In this document: one piece after another, positions 26,140 through 36,236 of the stretch
How the letters are laid out: each line of letters begins with the position of its first letter
Position numbering within the stretch: the stretch's first letter is position 1
Source: Flavobacterium panacis
GTDB taxonomy: Bacteria; Bacteroidota; Bacteroidia; Flavobacteriales; Flavobacteriaceae
Assembly: GCF_024649945.1 (NCBI RefSeq)
Contig: NZ_JANKMS010000001.1
Location: forward strand, 806,001-870,000
DNA length: 64,000 nt
Reading direction: 5' to 3'
Made by a program: the position numbers and the translations under genes
Notes under the pieces: model-generated
What the model saw: only the letters and a program-made list of their open reading frames with translations
What the model was told of the DNA's origin: nothing
Databases searched by the model: none

Positions 26140-26739
26140 ATGAATAATAATGATAGTTTCGAATTAAACACTTTCCAGTCCTTTAAGGAAGGAAACGAAA
26201 CTGCCTATACTTTTTTTTACGATAAATACTTTAGGAGAATCCAATCTTTCAGCGTTCAGTTTATTTATGATCAGGACGAAGCTGAAAATCTTGCTCAAGA
26301 AGCCTTACTACACTTATGGCAAAATAAAGAGAGTGTTGAATCTATTAACGGAATTCAAGCTTTCTTATTTACCTACGCCAAATCAAAATGTCTGAATTTA
26401 ATTCGCCACAATAAAGTGAAGGATAAATTCAAGAATGACCTGCTTAACCACAAAGAAAGAGAATTGGATATCGAAGTTTTAAATTCGATTCAGTTCGACA
26501 CATTAGAATTAACAGAATTGGAGCGTATTATTCAGGAATCAATTAACGAATTACCGCCCAAAACTCGCGAAGTTTTTATAAAAAAACGCTTTGAGAATAA
26601 AAAAAATGCAGAAATAGCCGAAGAAATGGAAGTGACATTAAAAGCCGTAGAAGCCCATATGACAAAGGCTTTGAAGATTTTAAAGACCAAATTATCGGAT
26701 TATTTGTTCTTAATTTTTATCCTTATTTATAATAATTAA
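26140..26739 (+). CDS. ECF RNA polymerase sigma-70 factor (FecI type)
   Basis: A 199-residue sigma factor with region 2 at about 20-95 (AYTFFYDKYFRRIQSFSV, DQDEAENLAQEALLHLWQNK) and region 4 at about 125-185 (IIQESINELPPKTREVF, KKNAEIAEEMEVTLKAVEAHMTKAL). This is the Bacteroidota-specific ECF subfamily that pairs with a FecR-like anti-sigma factor. The next gene, 67 bp downstream, is that FecR partner, and the target is almost certainly the SusC/SusD operon directly after it. A hydrophobic tail (about 188-199) is slightly unusual. Confidence 0.88.
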   Translation: MNNNDSFELNTFQSFKEGNETAYTFFYDKYFRRIQSFSVQFIYDQDEAENLAQEALLHLWQNKESVESINGIQAFLFTYAKSKCLNLIRHNKVKDKFKNDLLNHKERELDIEVLNSIQFDTLELTELERIIQESINELPPKTREVFIKKRFENKKNAEIAEEMEVTLKAVEAHMTKALKILKTKLSDYLFLIFILIYNN

Positions 26740-26806
26740 GAATAAAAGGTAGGGTATTTTAATTCTGAAGTGTACTTACAATAGCGAGAAGTTTAAAAAC
26801 GCATTT

Positions 26807-27913
26807 ATGACATCGGAACTAATTTATAAATACTTATCTAATGAAGCTTTAGAACAAGAAGTTCAACAACTTTTTGATTGGATTGAGGCATCAGAAGAAA
26901 ATAAAAAGCAATTTATAACTTTAAAAAAGACTTGGACTTTAACCGCATTTACAGAAACAATTTCACGTGATACTCCTGTAATTGCACTTAAACCAAAAAA
27001 CAATTCAAGAAAGTATTTTAGATACGCGGCCATTCTTGTGGTTTTAATTGGTTTAACAAGACTTGTTTTTTATTTTAATGAAAGAACGACAGCTTCTAAA
27101 GAAATTGTTCTAGAATTAGGCGATGGAAGTTTAGAATATTTTTCACATAAAAATGAGAATTCTTTAATTAATGACAAAGGTGAGCTTGTTGCCAGAAAAT
27201 TTTCTGACCGAATTATCTATTTTGGAAAAGTTCTCGACAAAGAAGTTTCTTATCACACGCTTACAGTTCCGTATGGTAAAACATTCAAACTTAAACTTTC
27301 AGACGGTACCCTTGTGAGTTTAAATTCGGGAACCACTTTACGATATCCGGAACAGTTTGGAATTAACGGAAAAAGAAATGTTTATTTAACCGGTGAAGCA
27401 TTTTTTGAAGTTGCTAAAGATAAACAGCATCCGTTTATTGTGCATTCTGATCAAGTAGATATTGAAGTTCTAGGAACAAAATTTAACGTAAGCGCCTATC
27501 CTGAAGACAAAACCGTGAGCAGTGTTTTGGTTGAAGGAAGCATTCAAATCTCTGAAAAAGAGAATCCTTTAAATGCTGTTCTGCTTAAGCCAACCCAAAT
27601 GGCTGTTTGGCAGAGTGAATCTAAGAAAATCGTAACAAAAACAGTTGATACTGCTTTTTACGAAAGCTGGGTTCATGGCGAAATCGCATTTAACAATACC
27701 CCATTTTCTACAATTGCAAAAATTATTGAACGTACCTACGACGTTGAGATCATCAACGAAAATAATGTTTTGGCCAAACAGAATTTTACAGGTTCAATAA
27801 AAATTAGTGAGTCAAGTGTCGAAAACATTTTAGAGCTTCTAAAACGTGATACGCCATTTAATTATTCTATTAAACAAAATACAATTACAATTACACCAAT
27901 TTTCCATAACTAA
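26807..27913 (+). CDS. FecR family anti-sigma factor
   Basis: A 368-residue inner-membrane protein. The cytoplasmic N-terminal part (about 1-72) would bind the sigma factor, a single membrane helix spans about 73-92 (YFRYAAILVVLIGLTRLVF), the periplasmic FecR domain follows (about 150-260: YGKTFKLKLSDGTLVSLNSG, VYLTGEAFFEVAKDKQHPF), and a DUF4974-like C-terminal domain (about 285-366, IAFNNTPFSTIAKIIERTYDVEI) contacts the STN domain of the receptor. It holds the sigma factor until the SusC protein signals ligand. The STN-bearing SusC begins 7 bp after its stop. Confidence 0.88.
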   Translation: MTSELIYKYLSNEALEQEVQQLFDWIEASEENKKQFITLKKTWTLTAFTETISRDTPVIALKPKNNSRKYFRYAAILVVLIGLTRLVFYFNERTTASKEIVLELGDGSLEYFSHKNENSLINDKGELVARKFSDRIIYFGKVLDKEVSYHTLTVPYGKTFKLKLSDGTLVSLNSGTTLRYPEQFGINGKRNVYLTGEAFFEVAKDKQHPFIVHSDQVDIEVLGTKFNVSAYPEDKTVSSVLVEGSIQISEKENPLNAVLLKPTQMAVWQSESKKIVTKTVDTAFYESWVHGEIAFNNTPFSTIAKIIERTYDVEIINENNVLAKQNFTGSIKISESSVENILELLKRDTPFNYSIKQNTITITPIFHN

Positions 27914-27919
27914 ATAAAC

Positions 27920-30900
27920 ATGACATTCACGATACCACCCGTTTTAAGAAAAATTCTGTTTTTCTTAGCCATACTTATATCTGGTTTTAAAGGATTTTCG
28001 CAGAATAAATTAATAACGATACATGCCAAAAACAAACCTATTAACCTAATTATCAAATCTATTGAAGATCAAACAGATTTTAGAATCATTTATAATGCAA
28101 AAAAAATAGATGCTGATCAATTAGCCGATTTAGATGTAACGAATGCAACTTTAGAAACTGCTTTAAAGAAGCTTTTAAAGGATACTAATATTTCATATTA
28201 TATTCAGAAAAAGCAAGTTTTATTGACAAATGCTACTCCTGTTGACAGATCTGATTCTGGTGTTCCTGAAACAGATCGAATTATTAAAGGAACTGTTTAC
28301 AGTGCAAAAGACAGACAGCCTCTTCCTGGTGCAACTATACGTATTAGTGGAACTGGAATGGGCGCTATAACTGATGCAAACGGAAAATTTGCTTACGAAT
28401 TAAAAGGTAATAATATTAAAGATCAGATTCTTGAAGTTGGTTATCTAGGAATGGAAACCCAATCGCAAACAGCGGGCTACAAAAAAGATTTTGTTTTTTA
28501 CCTAAAAGAAGTTACCGACGAATTGGATCAGGTTGTGATCACTTCTTCTTATGGAACTACAAAACTAAAAGAAGAAGTCGTAGGAAGTATTTCTACTTTA
28601 AGAGCAAAAGATATTCCAGTACAACAGGCTTCTGAAAGTATTGATAAAATGGTTGAAGGACAAATTGCTGGTGTTTTAGTTGAAAACACTTCTGGTGTTG
28701 GAACTCCTGTTAAAATAAATATACGTGGTCAGGGAACGTTAAAATCCTTAAATGGAAGTCTTTTAGGAACTTCAACACAGCCGTTAATTATTGTTGATGG
28801 TGTGATTATGAATGAACAAAAAGGTATTGACACCGCAAACTTTGAAGCGACTGGAGGTCTTGGAGAAAGTTTATCCAATCCGTTAGCTTTTCTTTCTCCT
28901 GATAATATAGATTCTTTTACAGTTCTAAAAGATGCCGCTGCTGTTGGTATTTATGGAGCTGATGGAGCAAATGGAGTAATCTTAATTACTACTAAAAAAG
29001 GTACTCAGGGAAAAGCAAAATTTCAATTCTCAAATCAGTTAGGAGTATCTACGGCAATTAATCAAATTAAATATTTGAACGGACAACAATACACTGAATT
29101 AAACAATGCCTATAACACAAATGTAAGCTCAAGCTATAATCCAGTAGCTTATAACGGAATCAATACGGATTGGTTCGATCTTTTAAACAATTCTGGAATT
29201 TACAATAAATATAATTTTGCTGTTTCTGGAGGAACTTCGAAAATTACCTATCGTACCAACATTACGTATCTAAATATTGATGAACCTCAATTAGGAAACA
29301 CAACGAAACAATTAAACGGAGGAGTTAATATTGGTTATAAACAAGCGAAATGGAATGTGAATCTGTCTTTTAATCCAAGTTACATAAAAAAAGATGCTCC
29401 AAATATTTATTATGATTTTGCTTATCTGCCAACTATTTCTCCATATAATGCAGATGGAACTTATTCTAAAATTGGTTTAATAGGTTCAACAGGAGGAAAT
29501 CCATTAGCAGCTATTGAACAAAATAAAAACATAACCGAATCTAAAGCGCTTCTTACAAGTTTAAATGTTGGTTATGAATTGAATAAAAACATCAAATTCG
29601 CCACTTTATTCGGATTAGATTATTTGGATAAAGTACAGGATCGTTATTTCTCTGGTGAAAATGAAAGCGGACAAAACAATGGAAGTTTTATTCTCAACGG
29701 AATCACTTATCCAAACTGGGGACGACGCTTATTCAACAAAAGAAATGGAACTAAATGGAACTGGCAGGGACAAATGCTCTTTAACAAAGAAATCAATAAA
29801 AACCATGCTATTGATGGTGTTTTAGGTTTTGAACTTGGAGAAGAAAAAAACAACTTTGATTTTATGTCCGGAACTGGATTTACAAATCCGAATATCGTAA
29901 ATGATATTGCAAATGCGACACAGGATGATGACCTTTCAACTCCTAATGTAGATGAATCTAAAACAAAACAATCTTACAGAAGTGAAATCAATAATAATTC
30001 AAGAGTTTCATTATTTGGACAAGTAAATTACAATTATAAGAAAAAATACTTTGTCTTAGCTAACTTAAGACGTGACGAAAGTTCTGTTTTTGGAGACGAT
30101 ACCAATGTAGCTTTAAACAGCGGTGCTGGTTTAGCATGGATTATTTCTAATGAAGACTTCTTAAACAATTCTTCTTGGATTGACTTCTTAAAACTTAAGG
30201 TAAGTTACGGTTCTACAGGAAATTCAAGAATTGGTTCTTACCGTGCCAAAGGACTATACAATGTTTCACAAAACGGTTATAACGGAGCTCCTTATGCAAC
30301 ACCGAACACGTCTCCAAATGGAAACTTAAGCTGGGAAAAAAACAAAAAATTTAATGCAGGAGTAGATTTCAATATCTTCAATTCAATTGCATTGACATTA
30401 GAATATTACTATGATAATCTTAGTGATTTAATTACAAGTCGTGATATCCCAACTGAAACAGGTTATCCAAATATGCAATTGAACGCCGCTAGTATGTACA
30501 ATAAAGGTTTTGAATTGACAACAAGAATTAAATGGTTTCAAAAAGGAAAATTCAAATGGACTTCTACAGTAAATATTTCAACCGTTGACAATAAAGTAAC
30601 AGATTTAGTTGGTTTAGGAAGTGATTATTCTTTAGCAAATTTAGCTCTTGCTCAAAAAATTGGCTATAGTACAACTACAATTTGGGGAGTAAAATGGGCT
30701 GGAGTCGATCCTGCTACAGGGCGTGATTTAATTCGAAAAGATGGTCAGATTTATGATGCCCAAACCTGGAAAAGTTTATTTAATGAAACAGATTGGGAGC
30801 CAATTGGAGATACACAACCAAAAGCATTTGGAGGTTTCAGTAATAGTTTTTCTTTCAACAACCGTTTTACTTTGTCTTTTACAGGAGCATTCCAATGGGG

Positions 30901-31282
30901 AGGCGATAAGTTAATTTCTGATGAGATCGTATCAAAATACAGTATATTATCAAATAGAAACATGTCTGTTAATGCTTATGATTACTGGAGGAACCAAGGA
31001 GACATTGTTTCGCAACCTGCTCCAAGCAGAAATACTTTACTGCCTAACTTGAGTAAATATGTTTACGATGCAACTTATATTAAATTAAGTAACATTAATC
31101 TAAGCTATAACGTACCAATCAAAAACACTTTTCTAGATACCTTAATAATATTCGCTGATGTTTCTAATGCATTTTACTGGTATAAAGAAAAGAGTCCGTC
31201 TGGTATGAATGGCATTAGAGAATTCAGTTTCAATTACCCGCAATCACGAACAATTTCATGCGGAATTAATACAACATTTTAA
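27920..31282 (+). CDS. SusC/RagA family TonB-linked outer membrane protein with STN domain
   Basis: An 1120-residue receptor. After a signal peptide (to about FKGFSQ, 29) it has an STN signalling domain at about 32-100 (LITIHAKNKPINLIIKSIED), a carboxypeptidase-regulatory-like domain at about 120-195, a plug at about 215-350 with the SusC hallmarks (VVTALGI-equivalent region, INIRGQGTL, PLIIVDGVIMN, VLKDAAAVGIYGADGANGVILI) and a large barrel ending ISCGINTTF. With SusD it forms a lidded importer. The STN domain links it to the FecR/sigma pair just upstream. The substrate cannot be read from sequence; the downstream haem peroxidase hints at iron or haem rather than glycan. Confidence 0.9.
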   Translation: MTFTIPPVLRKILFFLAILISGFKGFSQNKLITIHAKNKPINLIIKSIEDQTDFRIIYNAKKIDADQLADLDVTNATLETALKKLLKDTNISYYIQKKQVLLTNATPVDRSDSGVPETDRIIKGTVYSAKDRQPLPGATIRISGTGMGAITDANGKFAYELKGNNIKDQILEVGYLGMETQSQTAGYKKDFVFYLKEVTDELDQVVITSSYGTTKLKEEVVGSISTLRAKDIPVQQASESIDKMVEGQIAGVLVENTSGVGTPVKINIRGQGTLKSLNGSLLGTSTQPLIIVDGVIMNEQKGIDTANFEATGGLGESLSNPLAFLSPDNIDSFTVLKDAAAVGIYGADGANGVILITTKKGTQGKAKFQFSNQLGVSTAINQIKYLNGQQYTELNNAYNTNVSSSYNPVAYNGINTDWFDLLNNSGIYNKYNFAVSGGTSKITYRTNITYLNIDEPQLGNTTKQLNGGVNIGYKQAKWNVNLSFNPSYIKKDAPNIYYDFAYLPTISPYNADGTYSKIGLIGSTGGNPLAAIEQNKNITESKALLTSLNVGYELNKNIKFATLFGLDYLDKVQDRYFSGENESGQNNGSFILNGITYPNWGRRLFNKRNGTKWNWQGQMLFNKEINKNHAIDGVLGFELGEEKNNFDFMSGTGFTNPNIVNDIANATQDDDLSTPNVDESKTKQSYRSEINNNSRVSLFGQVNYNYKKKYFVLANLRRDESSVFGDDTNVALNSGAGLAWIISNEDFLNNSSWIDFLKLKVSYGSTGNSRIGSYRAKGLYNVSQNGYNGAPYATPNTSPNGNLSWEKNKKFNAGVDFNIFNSIALTLEYYYDNLSDLITSRDIPTETGYPNMQLNAASMYNKGFELTTRIKWFQKGKFKWTSTVNISTVDNKVTDLVGLGSDYSLANLALAQKIGYSTTTIWGVKWAGVDPATGRDLIRKDGQIYDAQTWKSLFNETDWEPIGDTQPKAFGGFSNSFSFNNRFTLSFTGAFQWGGDKLISDEIVSKYSILSNRNMSVNAYDYWRNQGDIVSQPAPSRNTLLPNLSKYVYDATYIKLSNINLSYNVPIKNTFLDTLIIFADVSNAFYWYKEKSPSGMNGIREFSFNYPQSRTISCGINTTF

Positions 31283-31285
31283 AAA

Positions 31286-32776
31286 ATGAAAAATTTTAAA
31301 CATACTATTACCGCAAAATTCACATTCCTACTCGCCTCTGTCTTTTTAATGCAGAGCTGCAGTGATTTTTTGGAACAAGAACCGGGCACAAAGGTTTCTA
31401 TCACAGAACAATTAGAAAATAAAGAAGGGGTACTTCAAGCAATGTCGGGAGTTTACATGGAACTTGAAGAACTTTCACGATTTGCTCCTTATGCAACATA
31501 CGCCGATTTACAGGGAGGAAATATCAAATTTACGCCAACAATTGGAACGAGTACTTCCAGTACAAATAGAGGTGTCATTTCTATTAGAGACAATACCATT
31601 GGAATTTATTCTTTTGATGACAAGGCCGAAGCATCAAATTTGGCTTCATTTTACGGAAATAGTTATGATGTAATTAACCAAACTAATTTGGTATTAGAAT
31701 TTACCGATGCATTGCCAGATGCTACAGATGAAGAGAAAAAACAAATCAAAGCAGAAGCCTTAACCATTAGAGCTTACACACACTTTTTATTGAGTCAAGT
31801 TTATTCACAAAACTATGGCTTTACAGCGGATGCTTCTCACCTTGGAATTGTTTACAATAAGAAATCTACAAATGATAAACTTACATATCCTTCTAGAGAA
31901 ACAGTTGCTAATACCTATAATTTTATTATTGATGACATTAAAACTGCTTTAGATTTATATTCTAATACAACTTTAATAAGTGGACCTACTTATTCTTATT
32001 TTAACAAAACAAATACAAAAGCCTTATTAGCAAGAGTTTATCTGTACAAAAAAGATTGGAAAAACGCCTACGATACTGCAAATGATGTTATTACAAATTC
32101 GGGCGTAACCTTGACTGCATCAGATAATTATATTGCGCAATGGGAACAGCCTGATCTACCTATTTCAGAAATTTTATTAGAATTCTCGGTTAAAAGAAAT
32201 GATGCAGGAGACGCAAGCGTTACTATGGCTTCTGCATACGGATATACTACTAATTCAAACTACGGTTATTATTCTGCATCAAATGATTTGATAGATTTAT
32301 ATGAAAGTAATGATATTAGAAAACAGTTGTTTTTAACCAAACCAATTGAAACAGTGGTCAATCTGGGATTTGTTACGCTAAATTATAACTTTACTAAGAA
32401 ATTTCAGGATAATCCGGGTTATGTCGCTTTTAGATTAAGTGAACAATATTTAATTCGTGCCGAAGCAGCTATTGGTTTAAACAATTCAGATCAGGCAAGA
32501 ACAGACATCAACACTATCAGAGCTCGTGCAAAAGCTACTTTATTAACAGATAACAATAATATTTTGGAAGCATTGCTTTTAGAGCGCAGAAAAGAGCTTT
32601 GTTTTGAAGGACATTTGTTTTTTGATATGGCAAGAAACCAAAAAGATGTTTCTAGAAATGATGGCTGTATTTCATCTTCTTGTAGCTTGACTTACCCATC
32701 ACCAAAATACATCTTGCCAATACCTCGTAGTAATACCAACTTAAATTCAAATTTAAAACAAAATGAATCTTACTAA
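31286..32776 (+). CDS. RagB/SusD family nutrient-uptake outer membrane lipoprotein
   Basis: A 496-residue surface lipoprotein with lipobox LMQSC (acylated Cys at about 26), the CSDFLEQEPGTKVSITEQ opening of SusD proteins, TPR-like helices (about 60-110 and 150-250, AEALTIRAYTHFLLSQVY) and the C-terminal LIRAEAAIGLNNSDQARTDINTIRARA ... LLLERRKELCFEGHLFFDMAR. It forms the lid over the SusC barrel and binds the ligand. It begins 3 bp after the SusC stop, and its 3' end overlaps the next lipoprotein gene by 14 bp. Confidence 0.9.
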   Translation: MKNFKHTITAKFTFLLASVFLMQSCSDFLEQEPGTKVSITEQLENKEGVLQAMSGVYMELEELSRFAPYATYADLQGGNIKFTPTIGTSTSSTNRGVISIRDNTIGIYSFDDKAEASNLASFYGNSYDVINQTNLVLEFTDALPDATDEEKKQIKAEALTIRAYTHFLLSQVYSQNYGFTADASHLGIVYNKKSTNDKLTYPSRETVANTYNFIIDDIKTALDLYSNTTLISGPTYSYFNKTNTKALLARVYLYKKDWKNAYDTANDVITNSGVTLTASDNYIAQWEQPDLPISEILLEFSVKRNDAGDASVTMASAYGYTTNSNYGYYSASNDLIDLYESNDIRKQLFLTKPIETVVNLGFVTLNYNFTKKFQDNPGYVAFRLSEQYLIRAEAAIGLNNSDQARTDINTIRARAKATLLTDNNNILEALLLERRKELCFEGHLFFDMARNQKDVSRNDGCISSSCSLTYPSPKYILPIPRSNTNLNSNLKQNESY

Positions 32777-34229
32777 AATTATATCCACAATAAGTCTAGT
32801 TGTAATCGTATTTTCGTCTTGTTCTAAAGATGATTACAGATTTGAATCCAAAAATATTGATCCATTTGTCCGATTTAATTTCATCACAAATAATGGTGTT
32901 CCATTAGAATATCCTGCTGTTAATACAACTGCCTTAGCGCTGGCAGAATTCGAAAATAAATCTGTCAAAGTTTTAAAGGTTCCTGTTACCTTAACTTCTG
33001 CAACTTTAAAAAGTCCAGTTAAAGCAACTTTTAGTACAACTACATCTGGAAGTCTTGATACTTTTACTGTACAGCCTGAAACAGAATTACTTTTTCAAGG
33101 CAATAAACTAACAGACACTATTTTTGTTTCTTTCGATCAAAGATGGAAAGATAAACAATCTATAACATTAAAATTGGAAAACACTTCCGATCCGGATATT
33201 CATATTGGAAATCTGAATAATGCTTCACCAAACAACATTTTTACTATTAATCTGGGTGACGTTATTACAAATTACACATTTCCAGTTACTCAATATCTTG
33301 TTAAAGGTGAAGTAGGAGAAAAAATTGATTTTAAAGTAAATTTCCCTAACGGATTTATTCCATCTGAGATAGAAAGTAATCCCATTTTTAAATTTCAAAA
33401 TGGTTTTGAATACTCTTTAACGCATGATGATTATGGAAATAACAGAAGTTCAATACTATATCATTTAACACTTCTAGAAGATTTACAAAATGATGATGCT
33501 CGTTACGAAAGTAAAATTACTTTAGTAAATACTCCAAATTATGTAGCTTCAGGAAATATCAGTTTAACTGTTGTAAAACCAATAAAAACGCCTAGAGATG
33601 TTCAGGCTTATCCAGCATCTAAATTTACGGATCCTACAAACGCCTTTTACTTAACTTATGGAGAACATTGGTTTAACAACAATGGTAATTGTACATGGCA
33701 GACTTTTAACGCTTTAACTTTTCCCGTTATTGTAACAAAAGATGATCCGAATGCGATACTTTACAGTGACAAAGGAACCTCAAACCCAAATGATGATGTA
33801 TATCACGATGCATTTAAAATCGGATTTAATGTTGCAACTGGAACAAATACGGTCAATTCTTTTGGTCTAAAAAGATGGTTTTCTAATGAAAGCAACTCTG
33901 CTGCAATCTCTCCAGGCTTTAATATTACCTCAGCTTTGGAATTTTTCCCAGCAAATGGAAATAGTAAAACAGAAGGAACTGTACTTGTAATTCCACAAGA
34001 AATTACAATTGGATCTAGTGCTACAAATACCTATCAAATTGCTATTTCTGGAGAAGGAACATACAAAGAAATCAGCAACGGTTTATTTGAAATTTCATTT
34101 GAATTAAAATTAACAAACGACAAACTGTTTGGAGGAACAGTTTCGACGCAATACAGAATGTACAACAATAGAACGTATCCAAAACCGGCCGCTTTAAGCA
34201 TTGCGTGTCCAAAAGAAGTTACGCTTTAA
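32763..34229 (+). CDS. SusE-position lipoprotein, beta-sandwich type
   Basis: A 488-residue lipoprotein with lipobox VFSSC (Cys at about 20). It is beta-rich, with Ig/calx-beta-like stretches (DTIFVSFDQRWKDKQSITLKLE, NNIFTINLGDV) reminiscent of DUF4843/DUF1735-type proteins encoded directly after SusD. The C-terminal half contains YPASKFTDPTNAFYLTYGEHWF and is not recognised. The start overlaps the SusD 3' end by 14 bp, showing translational coupling. It probably sits on the cell surface with the SusCD complex as an accessory binding protein. Exact family assignment is uncertain. Confidence 0.65.
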   Translation: MNLTKIISTISLVVIVFSSCSKDDYRFESKNIDPFVRFNFITNNGVPLEYPAVNTTALALAEFENKSVKVLKVPVTLTSATLKSPVKATFSTTTSGSLDTFTVQPETELLFQGNKLTDTIFVSFDQRWKDKQSITLKLENTSDPDIHIGNLNNASPNNIFTINLGDVITNYTFPVTQYLVKGEVGEKIDFKVNFPNGFIPSEIESNPIFKFQNGFEYSLTHDDYGNNRSSILYHLTLLEDLQNDDARYESKITLVNTPNYVASGNISLTVVKPIKTPRDVQAYPASKFTDPTNAFYLTYGEHWFNNNGNCTWQTFNALTFPVIVTKDDPNAILYSDKGTSNPNDDVYHDAFKIGFNVATGTNTVNSFGLKRWFSNESNSAAISPGFNITSALEFFPANGNSKTEGTVLVIPQEITIGSSATNTYQIAISGEGTYKEISNGLFEISFELKLTNDKLFGGTVSTQYRMYNNRTYPKPAALSIACPKEVTL

Positions 34230-34277
34230 TTTAGTATTCAGTCGCAGTTGACAGTCGCAGCGATATTCTTGCGCATT

Positions 34278-34310
34278 AGCTTTGTCAAAGTTTAAAACTT
34301 TGACAAAGCT
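34278..34310 (+). terminator. Hairpin after the SusCD operon
   Basis: A perfect 13-bp stem with arm AGCTTTGTCAAAG (34278-34290 with 34298-34310), with only three T after it. It lies about 50 bp past the lipoprotein stop. GTTTCAGGTTTCAG-type short tandem units and an inverted CTTGAAACCTGAAA follow at 34330-34392. Confidence 0.5.
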
Positions 34311-34431
34311 TTTGGCGTAAAAAAAAGTTTCAGGTTTCAGGTTTCAGGTTTCAAGTTTTAGATTACACGTTCCCACAACTTGAAACCTGAAAATTGAAAC
34401 AAATCAAAAAAAAAAACAAAAAAACAAAGCA

Positions 34432-35574
34432 TTGAAAAAACTAATCTTCCCACTCTTATTCCTGCTGGGCTTAACGGCTTACAAAAGTGCAGAAGGTCCT
34501 GATTATACTGATATTCAGGAATTACGAAAATTGTATTCCAGCGGCGATTCTTCTAAATGGCCTGCTGCAGCATTACATGAAAATATTGATAAATCTAAAT
34601 TTCAGGATATTGGAGTACTTCCTGCCGTTCCTTATCCAGCATACAATACGTATTCTAAGGAAAAAGAAAGTTTGGGAAAGATTCTATTCTTTGATCCAAG
34701 ATTATCGCGAAGCGGACAAATTGCCTGTGCTTCTTGTCACAATCCTGAATTAGGATGGACAGATAATTTAACTCGTTCATTTGGTCACGATCGCCAGACT
34801 GGAAAACGCAATTCGATGACGATTCTGAATTCAGCTTATGCCACTTCCTTATTTTGGGATGGACGTGCTTCTAGTTTAGAAGATCAGGCTCAGTTTCCTG
34901 TTCAAGATCCTTTAGAAATGAATGAAAAATTGACAATTGCTGTGGATAAAATCGCGAAAATAAAAGGCTACAATTCCTTGTTTACTGCCGCTTTTGGAGA
35001 CAAAAAAGTGACTTTAGAACGAATTCAATATGCCATTGCTACTTTCGAAAGATCAATCAATAGTCCGAAAAGCAAATTTGACCAGTTTGTAAGTGGAAAA
35101 TCAGACATTTATAACGATCAACAAGTAAAAGGAATGCATTTGTTTAGAACAAAAGCACAATGTATCAATTGTCATAATACACCGTATTTCAGCGATAATC
35201 AGTTTCATAATGACGGACAGACTTTATTCGGTACAAAAAATGAAGATTTTGGGCGTTATAATGTCACTAAAGATGTAAAAGATATTGGCAAATTCAGAAC
35301 GCCAACTCTTCGTGAAGTTGCCAACACAAAACCATGGATGCATCACGGCCACTTCCCTACTTTATTGGATGTTGTAGAATTGTACAATTTAGGTAATCCT
35401 TCACCTGTTCAGAAAAAATATCTTGGAACAGCAAGAGATTCTCTTATTCCAAAAGTAGATCCAATGTTAAGAAAACTAGATTTAAGCAAAGAAGAAATTG
35501 GTGATTTATTAGCGTTCATTGAGACTTTAAGCACACCAACTCGAAGAATTATAATTCCAGAAATGCCAAAATAA
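34432..35574 (+). CDS. Di-haem cytochrome c peroxidase family protein
   Basis: A 380-residue exported protein with two haem c sites: CASCH (Cys99, Cys102, His103) and CINCH (Cys244, Cys247, His248), the canonical spacing of CcpA/MauG-type bacterial peroxidases, plus FWDGRASSLEDQA after the first haem. The start codon is TTG at 34432 (no ATG is available in a sensible place); the encoded MKKLIFPLLFLLGLTAYKSA is a signal peptide. The LTAY sequence looks like a lipobox with Tyr in place of Cys. It probably reduces H2O2 in the periplasm, or acts in a MauG-like oxidation. It follows the SusCD operon after 200 bp, so co-regulation is possible but not shown. Confidence 0.88.
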   Translation: MKKLIFPLLFLLGLTAYKSAEGPDYTDIQELRKLYSSGDSSKWPAAALHENIDKSKFQDIGVLPAVPYPAYNTYSKEKESLGKILFFDPRLSRSGQIACASCHNPELGWTDNLTRSFGHDRQTGKRNSMTILNSAYATSLFWDGRASSLEDQAQFPVQDPLEMNEKLTIAVDKIAKIKGYNSLFTAAFGDKKVTLERIQYAIATFERSINSPKSKFDQFVSGKSDIYNDQQVKGMHLFRTKAQCINCHNTPYFSDNQFHNDGQTLFGTKNEDFGRYNVTKDVKDIGKFRTPTLREVANTKPWMHHGHFPTLLDVVELYNLGNPSPVQKKYLGTARDSLIPKVDPMLRKLDLSKEEIGDLLAFIETLSTPTRRIIIPEMPK

Positions 35575-35595
35575 TAAACTCTAAAATCAATTATT

Positions 35596-36189
35596 ATGAA
35601 GTCATTAAGTATTCTAATTATTTCGTTTTTATTTTATAACTCAATGTTTTCTCAAAAAAATATAAATGAAACTGATCGCCAAGATATTAAAATTGATTCT
35701 CTTTTAAAGATTGATTTCTTAAGCTATAACTACAAGTATCTGGATAAAGATTTTAAAATAAAGATACCTAAAGATGTTTATGAAAAAACCTTTATCGATT
35801 ACAAATTTATTCCAGGAAGAATAAAAAATTATAAAGATTCATTAGGAGTAGTTTTAATGGCCGAATTTAAAGATTGGGATGCCGTTAGAATTGCTTCAAT
35901 AAAAATTGGCTATACTTGGCAAAGAATGGGCTATCATTTGTGGATGAATGAAAATGAAACTCAAGAATTGGCAAAAAAACTTCAAGTTAAAGTGCCTTAC
36001 AGATTAAAAGAAATGTTTGTAAATAATGATCCTAAAGTTAAATCTGAAATTCAAAACTTAAGAGATAAACTGTTTTTAAAATTAGGCAACGAAAACATCA
36101 AAAAAATGTCTCCCAATGATCTACTTAATTATGCTCTTAAAAACAATCCTGAGTTAATCGAAGTATGGAAAAATCAGAATCATCGTTAA
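35596..36189 (+). CDS. Exported protein of unknown function
   Basis: A 197-residue protein with a clear signal peptide (MKSLSILIISFLFYNSMFSQ). The mature part is charged and mostly helical, with a conserved-looking WQRMGYHLWMNENETQELAKKL segment near residue 115 and no cysteines. It lies 21 bp after the peroxidase stop on the same strand and may share its mRNA. A plus-strand terminator follows at 36237-36269. I do not recognise the family. Confidence 0.6.
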   Translation: MKSLSILIISFLFYNSMFSQKNINETDRQDIKIDSLLKIDFLSYNYKYLDKDFKIKIPKDVYEKTFIDYKFIPGRIKNYKDSLGVVLMAEFKDWDAVRIASIKIGYTWQRMGYHLWMNENETQELAKKLQVKVPYRLKEMFVNNDPKVKSEIQNLRDKLFLKLGNENIKKMSPNDLLNYALKNNPELIEVWKNQNHR

Positions 36190-36236
36190 TCAAACAGATA
36201 AACGATTTTTATGTATGAGGTATTTGCAAATTTATC

